Positions 1-7,013 of a DNA stretch of 64,000 bases are shown one piece after another; positions within the stretch are counted from its first letter, which is position 1; each line of letters opens with the position of its first letter. The notes below the pieces were generated by a model. That model searched no databases. It saw only the letters and a program-made list of their open reading frames with translations, and was not told where the DNA came from. The position numbers were made by a program, and so were the translations under genes. The stretch covers positions 1-64,000 of the forward strand of contig JBDHLD010000009.1 of assembly GCA_039586035.1 (NCBI GenBank), read 5' to 3'. The DNA is from JBDHHQ01 sp039586035. GTDB taxonomy: Bacteria; Gemmatimonadota; Gemmatimonadetes; Longimicrobiales; Gaopeijiaceae.

Positions 1-1163
1 CGGCCTGTCCGTGTGGTAAGCCACGTCCAGTCGGCCCTCGGATCCGAGGCCGAGGCCGGTATGGCAACCCCGGCAGAATACGTCCGGATTGTGGCACGTG
101 GCGCACTCGGTCTCGGCCCCCCAGGCTTCCGGCGCGTGCATCTGCAGGAAATTACCGAAGTGGTACCTGGGCTTGTCGGGGCCGTCGTGGCACGATTCGC
201 AAAACGGCATGGAATGACAGGAGCCGCAAGCGTCCCCGTTGGCGGTCGCGCTCGCCTGATGCGACATCATGAAGCCGGCGTCGTGAACCGTGGGATCTTC
301 CGACAGCCGAACGCCCCGCGGATCCTCCTGCTGGAGCGCCGGTAGAGTCGCGATCTCCTGCGCCTGGCTTGCCTCGTGACAGAGCGAGCAGCTGTCCTGG
401 GCATGACAGTTCGCGCAGCCGGTGTCGTCTCCGAGGGCGACCTCGCCGTGCTGCCAGCTCCACTCGAACCCGTCGTGGGTGTCCGGCTCGGGGTATTCCG
501 GGGACTTCGATGCCACGATCGTAGCGACTCGCGGGTCCGACTCGAGCGAGGCGACTGCCGTGAGCGTCGCGCCGTTCCGCAGGCTGCCGCCCCCTGATCG
601 GTTTCCGGGTCGTGGCTGCTGATGAAGTCCTCCCTCTCGTGGCTCTCCGGCGTGGGGAACTCGGAGATCCGATCGGTCGCGAGCCGCGTGGCCATGGTGA
701 GGGGCACGTGACAGCTCCGGCAATCCCGAAGCTCGCTGAGATGGTCGCCGGCGTCGTCGGCGTGGCAGGCGAGGCAGGTTTCCGGAGCGGCCCGCACTAC
801 GGCCATGCGCACGGTGGATCCCGGCTCGCGGTGGCAGGCAGCGCAGTCCGCGCTGTCGCCTTCCTCCACCACCAACCGGGCATGTTCGCTGTGCGCGTAG
901 TCCAGATTGGACGGGGTTCGCGAAGGCTCCTGCCAGTCCACGGAATCCTCCCGAACGCCGTCGTGACACGGAGTGCAGCGATCGGGCGGGGGGAAGTAGT
1001 CCGCGTCGCTACCGGTCTCGATGCCGCCGTGGCAGGACTCGCAAAGGGGGAACAGTCCCGCGTGGTCGGCATGGGGGAATCCGTCGGACTGGACGGACAG
1101 CGCCCAGAGCCCGGAGGCGATGAAGACCATGGCCGTACCGAGGCCCGCCGTCACCGGCTTCAT
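1..1163 (-). CDS. multihaem cytochrome c, frameshifted, 3' end outside window
   Basis: Exported electron-transfer protein. From ATG at 1161-1163 an N-terminal hydrophobic segment leads into five CxxCH motifs (CESCH, CTPCH, CAACH, CLACH, CRSCH) in one frame. That frame turns to Arg/Ser-rich nonsense just after the residues SSHDPETDQG. The frame whose codons start at position 1 modulo 3 then continues without a stop to the window edge and carries six more motifs (CANCH, CSLCH, CGSCH, CESCH, CATCH, CRGCH). The switch maps to a run of five C (plus strand, 590-594); one more base there would join both halves as DQGGGSLRNG. This is either an assembly indel or a true frameshift. The start overlaps the stop of the upstream barrel gene (ATGA), so the two are probably translated together as partners of a porin-cytochrome conduit. 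Identity as a multihaem cytochrome is secure; the subfamily is not. Confidence 0.85.
590..594 (-). other. frameshift point in C5/G5 homopolymer
   Basis: On the coding (minus) strand the sequence GATCAGGGGGCGGCAGCC is where haem-motif coding moves from one frame to another. Reading six G instead of five restores a continuous protein with eleven CxxCH motifs. Homopolymer length errors are common in assemblies, so a sequencing error is the simplest explanation; a phase-variable or programmed shift is possible but unsupported. Confidence 0.75.
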
Positions 1164-2632
1164 CGGAGCCTCCCCGGCCGCGACATTCCCGCCTCGGCGC
1201 CGACGGCCCACTCGAAGTGGAGGTAGGCCCGAATCTGGCTCCAGTCCGTTTCGGGGCTTTGCGCTCCGTTGCGGTGGCTGTAAGAGGTGATCCCGCCTCG
1301 AAGCCGCGTACGGGAACCGAAACCCACGCCGCCGTCCACCCCCAGACCAATGACCGTGCCTTCGTCGACGCGGAATTCGTATGCCGTCTGGAAGGCCTCG
1401 AGGCTCGCGCCCACATAGTTCACGTCGCCGAGCGACTGCTGGACCCTGATACCTCCCGAGTTCTTGGCGGCGCCGAAGCTCACGTCCGTCCCGTACCGGC
1501 CGCCGAGCGAGAACGACGGAGTCAGCTGGGCCGTCAGCGAGCTCACCAATCTCCATCCGGTCGATCGGGCGGTGCCGAAGACCGGACTGGTGTTGGTCTC
1601 GCCATAGCTACGCCGCGACGCGTTCACATCCACCCCAACGGACCCGTCCGGAGATCGCCAGGAACCTCCCAGCCCGAACTCCGCGAACGCCACGGGAGTA
1701 AACGCGCCCCAGATGGTCCACAGCTCGAAGAACGGCTGGTACCGCCTTGCCCAGGCCACGGCACCGAACCCTGCGGGCAGCACGGCTCTGGCTCGCAGAC
1801 GGGCGTCGTTCACGGTGCGTGACGGCAGGTCGGCGTCGAAGGTGCCTTCGAGCCTCATACGACCCGCGCGGAAGAAGCCGTCGAGGGCGACACGCTCGGA
1901 GTAGAGGCCCTTGCGATCGGTTCGGAGCTCCCGCTGGTAGAGGCCCGTGAGCGCGCCCCGGGCGGACGGGCGGTACGTCGCCCCCGCGCCGAAGATGAGT
2001 GCCCGCTTCCTGGGGGCGAAGGACTCGATTGCCGCCAGCGCGTCTCCGGTCCTTGGCTCGTTCAGTCCCCTGGCCAGGCTCCACCCGCCGTAGACCTCGG
2101 CCTGCAGGCCGCGCACTGGCCGTACGACGACGGACGCACCGTCGTAGTTGTAGTAGCCGAGCCCGGACACCTTCCACTGGCGGCCTGCCCTGACCCTGAA
2201 CGAGCGACGGTTCCACTCCGCGTAGGCGAGCACCAGGTCAAAGGTGTCTCCAGCACGCGGCCAGATCCCCTCCTGACCGGCTACTTCTCCTCTGAGGATG
2301 AACCTCGTGTAGAGACGCACACCTTCGGCGAAGCCCCAGGCGGTTCCCGAGATGTCGTGGATCATGGGAACGGTGTGGACCGGCTCGTCGGATCGACCGA
2401 AGCGACAGTACGTCTCGTCGGGCACGCAACGGACGAATCCACCGCCCGGGAGAGGCCGGATCAGTCCTTCGCCGGGGACGTCACTCTGGGGCACGCTGTC
2501 GACGACGAGAGGACGAACCTCGACGTACTGCATGGCGCTGGTCCCCCAGAGCCGGCCCGACTGGGCCGTCACGGGTGTGGCGAGGGCCAGGACCGCGAGC
2601 GCAACCGCCACGCATGGGCTCCGCGTCACCAT
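1160..2632 (-). CDS. outer-membrane beta-barrel of a porin-cytochrome set
   Basis: Predicted outer-membrane beta-barrel of 490 residues. The ATG at 2630-2632 is chosen because it directly precedes a clean signal peptide (MVTRSPCVAVALAVLALATPVTAQ); the open frame extends further upstream inside the decahaem gene. The mature protein has alternating hydrophobic/polar strands with many Tyr, Trp, Arg and Gly, periodic turns and no haem motif. It sits between a decahaem lipoprotein gene (6-7 nt overlap) and a multihaem cytochrome gene (ATGA overlap). In porin-cytochrome complexes such as MtrAB-C or OmbB-OmaB-OmcB, a barrel of this sort houses a cytochrome wire. I infer the same role from order and topology, not from recognised homology. 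It may be paralogous in role to the barrel at 10201-12243. Confidence 0.7.
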   Translation of the reverse strand: MVTRSPCVAVALAVLALATPVTAQSGRLWGTSAMQYVEVRPLVVDSVPQSDVPGEGLIRPLPGGGFVRCVPDETYCRFGRSDEPVHTVPMIHDISGTAWGFAEGVRLYTRFILRGEVAGQEGIWPRAGDTFDLVLAYAEWNRRSFRVRAGRQWKVSGLGYYNYDGASVVVRPVRGLQAEVYGGWSLARGLNEPRTGDALAAIESFAPRKRALIFGAGATYRPSARGALTGLYQRELRTDRKGLYSERVALDGFFRAGRMRLEGTFDADLPSRTVNDARLRARAVLPAGFGAVAWARRYQPFFELWTIWGAFTPVAFAEFGLGGSWRSPDGSVGVDVNASRRSYGETNTSPVFGTARSTGWRLVSSLTAQLTPSFSLGGRYGTDVSFGAAKNSGGIRVQQSLGDVNYVGASLEAFQTAYEFRVDEGTVIGLGVDGGVGFGSRTRLRGGITSYSHRNGAQSPETDWSQIRAYLHFEWAVGAEAGMSRPGRLR

Positions 2633-3492
2633 GGCAACGCCCCCCCCGCTCCGGCCGGTGCCAGCGGCGTGATGTCCTCGAGGAGGTGACAGGGAGAGCA
2701 ATCCTCCCCGGGCTCGTGATCCTCCTGCTCTACGTGGCAGGCCAGGCACCGTGCCCTCGACTCGGGTACGGGCCGCGATGGGTCCTCATGGCACCCTGTC
2801 CCCCCGCAGCCCCGGTGGGAGCTCGCCTCGTGCGTGTCGAGGGGAAAGTCCAGGTGACAGTTCGCGCAGCGGGCCGCGGCTCCGTGATGCTCCTCGTGAC
2901 AGGACGCGCATTCCGTCACGAGGGTCTGCCTGGCGTCGGCGCCGTGACACTGGGCGCAGTCGAACTCCGTGTGCTCGGCGTGGTCGAACGGTAGCGAGCG
3001 TTCCCGTGGCTCGTCCCAGACCGCCAGGCCCAAACGCTGCGAAACGCTGAGCGGGCCCAAGTCGCCCGGCCCGTGGCAGCTCTCACAGTCCCGCACCGTT
3101 TGCTCGACGTGGTGGCACCGGAGGCACTCCTCCTCGCCCACCGTCCCGGCCTCCAGAGCCGTCGGGGCGGGATGGCAGTCCGTGCAGGCTACGTCCCCGT
3201 GGGTCGAGTGGCCCGGGACCCGCTGATGACAGGTCTCACACGCCACTTCTTCGTGTGGATTGTGGGCGAACTCTCCACTCACGGAGAGATCGGCGCGCAG
3301 CGCCACGGCCCGGGGGTCGAATCGCGCCAGAGCGCCAGGCTCGAACGGGTCAGGCAGCTCGACGGCGGGCTGTTGCGGCGCTTCGTCTTCCGGAGGTTCC
3401 GGGCGTTGACACGCGGCGGCCGCCAACCAAAGGCAGAGGGCGACGATGGGAAGACCGCGAAGCTGCGACCGCACCACCCACGCTGCGCTCAA
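2626..3492 (-). CDS. decahaem cytochrome c lipoprotein
   Basis: Lipoprotein cytochrome of 288 residues. The start is TTG (3490-3492), set by a perfect AGGAGG five bases upstream (plus 3498-3503). A basic N-region and hydrophobic stretch end in LAAAAC, a lipobox. Ten haem sites follow: CETCH, CTDCH, CLRCH, CESCH, CAQCH, CASCH, CANCH, the spaced form CGGTGCH, then CLACH and CSPCH. Extra histidines suitable as distal ligands lie before several motifs (e.g. HNPHEE, HAEHTEF), as in class III and OmcA/MtrA-like proteins. The 3' end overlaps the start of the barrel gene, so this is the likely lipid-anchored partner of that barrel, on the periplasmic or cell-surface face. The side of the membrane cannot be read from sequence. 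Confidence 0.88.
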   Translation of the reverse strand: MSAAWVVRSQLRGLPIVALCLWLAAAACQRPEPPEDEAPQQPAVELPDPFEPGALARFDPRAVALRADLSVSGEFAHNPHEEVACETCHQRVPGHSTHGDVACTDCHPAPTALEAGTVGEEECLRCHHVEQTVRDCESCHGPGDLGPLSVSQRLGLAVWDEPRERSLPFDHAEHTEFDCAQCHGADARQTLVTECASCHEEHHGAAARCANCHLDFPLDTHEASSHRGCGGTGCHEDPSRPVPESRARCLACHVEQEDHEPGEDCSPCHLLEDITPLAPAGAGGALPW

Positions 3493-3497
3493 ACCGG

Positions 3498-3503
3498 CCT
3501 CCT
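3498..3503 (-). promoter_or_regulatory. strong ribosome binding site fixing a TTG start
   Basis: On the minus strand AGGAGG sits five bases before TTG at 3490-3492. No ATG or GTG start lies in a better position, and the lipoprotein signal starts directly after it. Confidence 0.7.
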
Positions 3504-3510
3504 GATGGGA

Positions 3511-3541
3511 GGAGGCGGAGGTCGACTCGACCTCCGCCTCC
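3511..3541 (-). terminator. perfect 15-bp inverted repeat between two cytochrome genes
   Basis: GGAGGCGGAGGTCGA and its exact complement are separated by one base, 16 bases after the stop of the nonahaem gene and just before the AGGAGG of the decahaem gene. There is no T run on the minus strand after it. It may be a weak terminator, an attenuator or an mRNA-stabilising hairpin that sets the ratio of the two cytochromes. Confidence 0.6.
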
Positions 3542-3556
3542 CGGTTAGAGTTGCGG

Positions 3557-5002
3557 CTATTGGGTCTGTGGTGGGGTCAGAAGCTGGTCGAGCGAGATGC
3601 CCGATACCGACGCGAGGCCGTACTCACTCTGCACCTCGGCGATGCTCGCGGTGAGCAGCGCCTCCGTCAGGAACGGGTTGTGGATCGCGGAGCTCGAGAT
3701 GTCGCCGAGGCCCGCGTTGAACTCTGCGCCTTCGGCGATCGTGAACACGTCGTCTTCCGAGCTGAACTCGGTCTCGGGGACCTGTTCGAGGAGCGCATCC
3801 AACTCCGCCACCAGACCCGCGATCCGGGTGGTCGCCAGGATGTAGGCCGATCGGGCCGCCGACTCGTCGCCGTGGCAGCCACTGGCGGTGCAGGCGCTGA
3901 ATGTCCGCTCCGTCAACTCGCAGTCGACCGTCGAGTCGGGCACGCCCTGCTCGTCCACGCAGGGGATGGGCTTGAAGCTGTGTCCCTTGACGCTGAGCAC
4001 GAAGTCGTCGGTGACCGCGTCCCTGACCTCGTACGCGTTCACGTGGCACGTGGCGCAGAGCCTCGTGTTCCGCTCGGTCCCGTGGGTGCCCCGGATCTGC
4101 GTGTTCGCGTATTGGAAGTTGGGCGGGATCCAGCCCACGTTCTCACCAAGCAGCAGAGGCCCCTGTGGCGAATGCGGCCCACGGCTGCTCGAGCCCTCGG
4201 ACGGCACGGCGCGCCGCTGGTGGCACTTCATGCACAGGTTGGTGTCCACCTCGGGCACGTCGACCGGGAAGCGCAGCTGGCCCTCGTTCGTGGCGTCATG
4301 GGGATCGTGACACACCGCGCACACGATCCCGATCTCCTCGCTGCCGTCCCGCTCGAGGTAGTTGGCCTTCACGCCCCAGGCCTCGAGGGCGCCGCGACCG
4401 CCGTGACACGTCCGGCAACCGTCGCGCTCGCGGTACTGGGGCCGGTTCGCGCCCTCACCGTGCCGGGAGAGCGTCCACTCGTCCACGAAGCCGTGGTGGG
4501 AGCCCTGGTGGCACTCGCCGCAGCCGGCGGTGAGATCCGTCCCCACCAGGATCGACGCCAGCGGCTGGCTGGCGTCCGGGTTGGTGACGTGCTCGAGTCC
4601 GGCGCCGTGGCACGACTCGCACTGCACGTCGTGATAGCGCTCGTCACCCGTGGCCGCATACCCCACGTTGTCGTTCTCCAGGAAGTTGCCGTTCGATCCG
4701 ACCGAGTGGCACCCCTCGCAGAACTCCTGAGCGTTCGCATTCGCTTGTAGCGTCTCCCAGGCGTGAGCGTGCCCGGTCTCCTCCCACTGGGATTGCTGGC
4801 CGATGTGGCAGTTGCCGCAGGTGGTGAGTCCGGCCTCGACGTCGCTGTAACCGAGAAAGCCTTCCGCCGCAGTGGGGGGTTGTTCGAACAGCGGCACCTC
4901 CACCTCGACGAATACGGTTTCGGTGTCGGTGCACCCCAGCGCGACCAGAAGGGCCGCAAAGAGGTTCAGACCGATGAGCTTCCCAACTCTCTCTGGCTTC
5001 AT
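3557..5002 (-). CDS. nonahaem cytochrome c lipoprotein
   Basis: Lipoprotein cytochrome of 481 residues. ATG at 5000-5002 precedes a basic segment and hydrophobic stretch ending LLVALGC (lipobox). Haem sites in order are CGNCH, CEGCH, CESCH, CGECH, CRTCH, CAVCH, CMKCH, CATCH and a spaced CTASGCH, giving nine. The region between the first motifs has the layout of doubled-CxxCH cytochromes (C-x2-CH, a long loop, then SCHGAGLEH). After the last site come about 100 haem-free residues, acidic and probably helical, which could be a docking or assembly domain. It follows a six-helix membrane protein by 26 bases and precedes the decahaem gene across a hairpin. It is probably an outer-membrane or periplasmic electron carrier; the exact partner is unknown. 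Confidence 0.86.
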   Translation of the reverse strand: MKPERVGKLIGLNLFAALLVALGCTDTETVFVEVEVPLFEQPPTAAEGFLGYSDVEAGLTTCGNCHIGQQSQWEETGHAHAWETLQANANAQEFCEGCHSVGSNGNFLENDNVGYAATGDERYHDVQCESCHGAGLEHVTNPDASQPLASILVGTDLTAGCGECHQGSHHGFVDEWTLSRHGEGANRPQYRERDGCRTCHGGRGALEAWGVKANYLERDGSEEIGIVCAVCHDPHDATNEGQLRFPVDVPEVDTNLCMKCHQRRAVPSEGSSSRGPHSPQGPLLLGENVGWIPPNFQYANTQIRGTHGTERNTRLCATCHVNAYEVRDAVTDDFVLSVKGHSFKPIPCVDEQGVPDSTVDCELTERTFSACTASGCHGDESAARSAYILATTRIAGLVAELDALLEQVPETEFSSEDDVFTIAEGAEFNAGLGDISSSAIHNPFLTEALLTASIAEVQSEYGLASVSGISLDQLLTPPQTQ

Positions 5003-5028
5003 GCGACTCCTCCGGGCGGGTAAAGGGT

Positions 5029-5757
5029 TCAACGCCCCCAGATGGGGCTGTCGGTCCACCATTGGTGAAGGAAGTGGAGCAAGACGACGACCAGGGGAAT
5101 CACGATCCAGAAGGTGGCCCCCATGGCGAGCAGCACGGCCCCGAAACCCGAGACCTCGAGATCGGTCCACCAGATTTCGGGTCGGGCCACGACGAAGGCC
5201 ACCAGCAGGATGGCGAAGGTCAAGGAAACGAGAACGGAGCCTGGGCGGTGCTCGGGCCACCGACGCAGAGCATGAAGAAGGGCGGAGCGACCCTCGGCGG
5301 CGGCCCAGAGGAGCGCGCCGAGACCGAAGAGCCAGCCGACCGCAGCGCCAACGACGACCGAGAAACGACCGGTGGTCATGGCCACCGGGGTCATGGCTGT
5401 CCACAGGGTCGTAACCCAGAGCACCGGCAGGCCGGGGACAGCGAACAGGGCAGAGAATTCAATGCTTCGAACCGCTTCGCCGTAGCCAACCGAGTCCGGT
5501 CGGCCCGCCAAGCCCAGGACTCCACCGTGCACGAACCCGGCGACCGCGCCGATCAAGAACAAGGCCGTGGAGGCGACGGGGATCCCGGAGGCGCTGCCGC
5601 CTCCAATTGCGGTGGACAGGACCAGCAACAATCCGCCCGCGACGAAACCTCCGGCCAGGGCCCACGAGAGAGCGACGCGACCCGCCAGACCGGCGTCACC
5701 GGTGATCGCGTCTGTGAGACCGCCGGTATACTGCTGTTGGGATGGCGTGGCAGACAT
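5029..5757 (-). CDS. six-helix membrane protein, function unknown
   Basis: Inner-membrane protein of 242 residues with about six hydrophobic helices (near residues 27-53, 60-85, 98-125, 132-156, 173-196 and 202-234). The polar N-terminus (MSATPSQQQYTGG) has no signal peptide. I recognise no family. Histidines and tryptophans cluster at the end of the last helix (LLHFLHQWW), which could bind haem or quinone, but that is speculation. It lies 26 bases upstream of the nonahaem lipoprotein gene, so it may be the membrane member feeding or assembling that cytochrome set. Upstream is a 333-bp gap with paired palindromes, so a promoter of its own is likely. Confidence 0.7.
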   Translation of the reverse strand: MSATPSQQQYTGGLTDAITGDAGLAGRVALSWALAGGFVAGGLLLVLSTAIGGGSASGIPVASTALFLIGAVAGFVHGGVLGLAGRPDSVGYGEAVRSIEFSALFAVPGLPVLWVTTLWTAMTPVAMTTGRFSVVVGAAVGWLFGLGALLWAAAEGRSALLHALRRWPEHRPGSVLVSLTFAILLVAFVVARPEIWWTDLEVSGFGAVLLAMGATFWIVIPLVVVLLHFLHQWWTDSPIWGR

Positions 5758-6090
5758 GAGCTCGACCCTCCAGCTTGCCGCTCCCGCCCCTGCCCGTCCG
5801 CGGGGCGCGTGGAGCGATTACGAAATATCCGGCAGGTTCTCTCGCGAACCGAGAAGGTTCCCTCGCGAACCGGACTGTCGGGTCTAGCGATCTACTCAAG
5901 CTCATACAAGTCAGCCGGGGAGGCGCTCATGGCGACAAAGCCAGACCCCCGAATCCACTGACTCATGCCTAAGATTGCCCTAAAGCGTAGGATCTTCTGT
6001 AAGAACAACCCCCAGGCTTCTTGTGGGGAAATCTCCTTCGACCTGAAAGAGTTCGAACTCGAAGGAAACGCGTTCGAATTCGGATCGAAT
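5758..6090. other. 333-bp gap with paired palindromes, lower GC
   Basis: No credible gene. It is less GC-rich than its surroundings and contains two GGTTC-N6-GAACC palindromes (5835-5871), a GAGTTCGAACTC palindrome near 6049 and two GAATTC-centred repeats near 6072-6092. It separates the dihaem gene from the next cytochrome group, so it should hold the promoter of the 5757 gene. Confidence 0.6.
5835..5871. promoter_or_regulatory. two tandem GGTTC-N6-GAACC palindromes, 21-bp phase
   Basis: GGTTCTCTCGCGAACC at 5835-5850 and GGTTCCCTCGCGAACC at 5856-5871 start 21 bp apart, two helical turns. This phasing is typical of a dimeric regulator binding twice on one DNA face. They lie 78-114 bp upstream of the membrane-protein start. 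No regulator can be named. Confidence 0.5.
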
Positions 6091-6960
6091 TCACCGCCGC
6101 CCCAGGACCCAGACGTACGCTGCCACTGCGTGCACGTCGGCGTCCGAGATGTTCGAGCCGCCCCGGGGCGGCATGACAACACCGCTGCGGGAGCGCTCCG
6201 CGGAGACGCCAACCAGCACCTGCTGGAGGATCGTGAGGTAGCTGCCCTTGGTGTGGAGCCACTCCTCGTCCGTCAGATTCGGCCCGACGTCGCCCGTGGC
6301 GTCGTCCCCGTGACAAGTGTAGCAATTGCCCGGCCCGTGGAAGACCTGGTCACCTCGCTCGAGCATGGCCGGCGTTACGGCGTTGGGAAGCGAGTCGGCC
6401 GCGTGGGGGTGGCTCAGTCTCCACACGTAGGCGGCCACGGCCTGGACGTCCTCGTCCGATATGCTGGAGCCGCCCCTTGGCTGCATGACCGTCCCTGACA
6501 CCGACTGGTTGGCGGGTACGCCGACCAGAATCTGCCGAACGATGGCCAGGTAGCTGCCTTCGGCATGCCACCACTCGGCGTCAGTGAGGTTGGGGCCGAG
6601 GTACCCTCCGGCTTCCGGCCCGTGGCAGTTGATGCAGAGACCCTCGCCTTCGAATATCTGTTTGCCGCGTTCGACCATCCCGGGCGTGACGCCCGGCGGG
6701 AGCGAGTCGGGGGTCGCGGCGGTTTGCCCAAGCAACCCGGCGGGAAGCGCCAACGAGGCGACGCCCATGACCAGCATGAGCCTGATCGACCGCGCGAGCA
6801 GGGTGACACCCACGGCGGACGTGGTGCCTCGGGCGGGCCGGCCCCGCTGGCCAGTGCGCGCGACCCTCGTCGACCACCGAGTCGGGCCAGTGACGCCTCC
6901 CTCACCCGCTCGGTCGATCGGATAGAGCTTCTCGAGTGTGCGTCGCGAGTAGACGGACAT
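6091..6960 (-). CDS. dihaem cytochrome c made of two duplicated domains
   Basis: Protein of 289 residues. ATG at 6958-6960 has AGGAG five bases upstream, so the long basic N-terminus before the hydrophobic segment (about residues 55-78) is probably real and the protein may be membrane-anchored or have an extended signal. Two class I cytochrome c domains follow, each of pattern PxxVTPxMxERGxxxF-x-CxxCH, GPNLTDxEW, a Gly-Ser-Tyr-Leu-x-Ile helix and RGGSxISDxDVxAVAAYVW. The haem motifs are CINCH and CYTCH, and a Met in VMQPRGG / VMPPRGG is the likely axial ligand. The halves are clearly an internal duplication. It probably carries electrons in the periplasm between inner-membrane donors and the multihaem chain. 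It lies 53 bases after the dodecahaem gene. Confidence 0.88.
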   Translation of the reverse strand: MSVYSRRTLEKLYPIDRAGEGGVTGPTRWSTRVARTGQRGRPARGTTSAVGVTLLARSIRLMLVMGVASLALPAGLLGQTAATPDSLPPGVTPGMVERGKQIFEGEGLCINCHGPEAGGYLGPNLTDAEWWHAEGSYLAIVRQILVGVPANQSVSGTVMQPRGGSSISDEDVQAVAAYVWRLSHPHAADSLPNAVTPAMLERGDQVFHGPGNCYTCHGDDATGDVGPNLTDEEWLHTKGSYLTILQQVLVGVSAERSRSGVVMPPRGGSNISDADVHAVAAYVWVLGRR

Positions 6961-7013
6961 GGCAGCTCCTGGTTCGAGGGTAGGCCGGCGTCACCGAACG
7001 CCGAATCCGACGC

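Noticed and set aside
1009..1416. Open frames on the minus strand antisense or out of frame inside the first barrel and cytochrome genes
   Set aside because: They lack signal peptides or domains and have shadow-type Arg/Pro/Ser composition.
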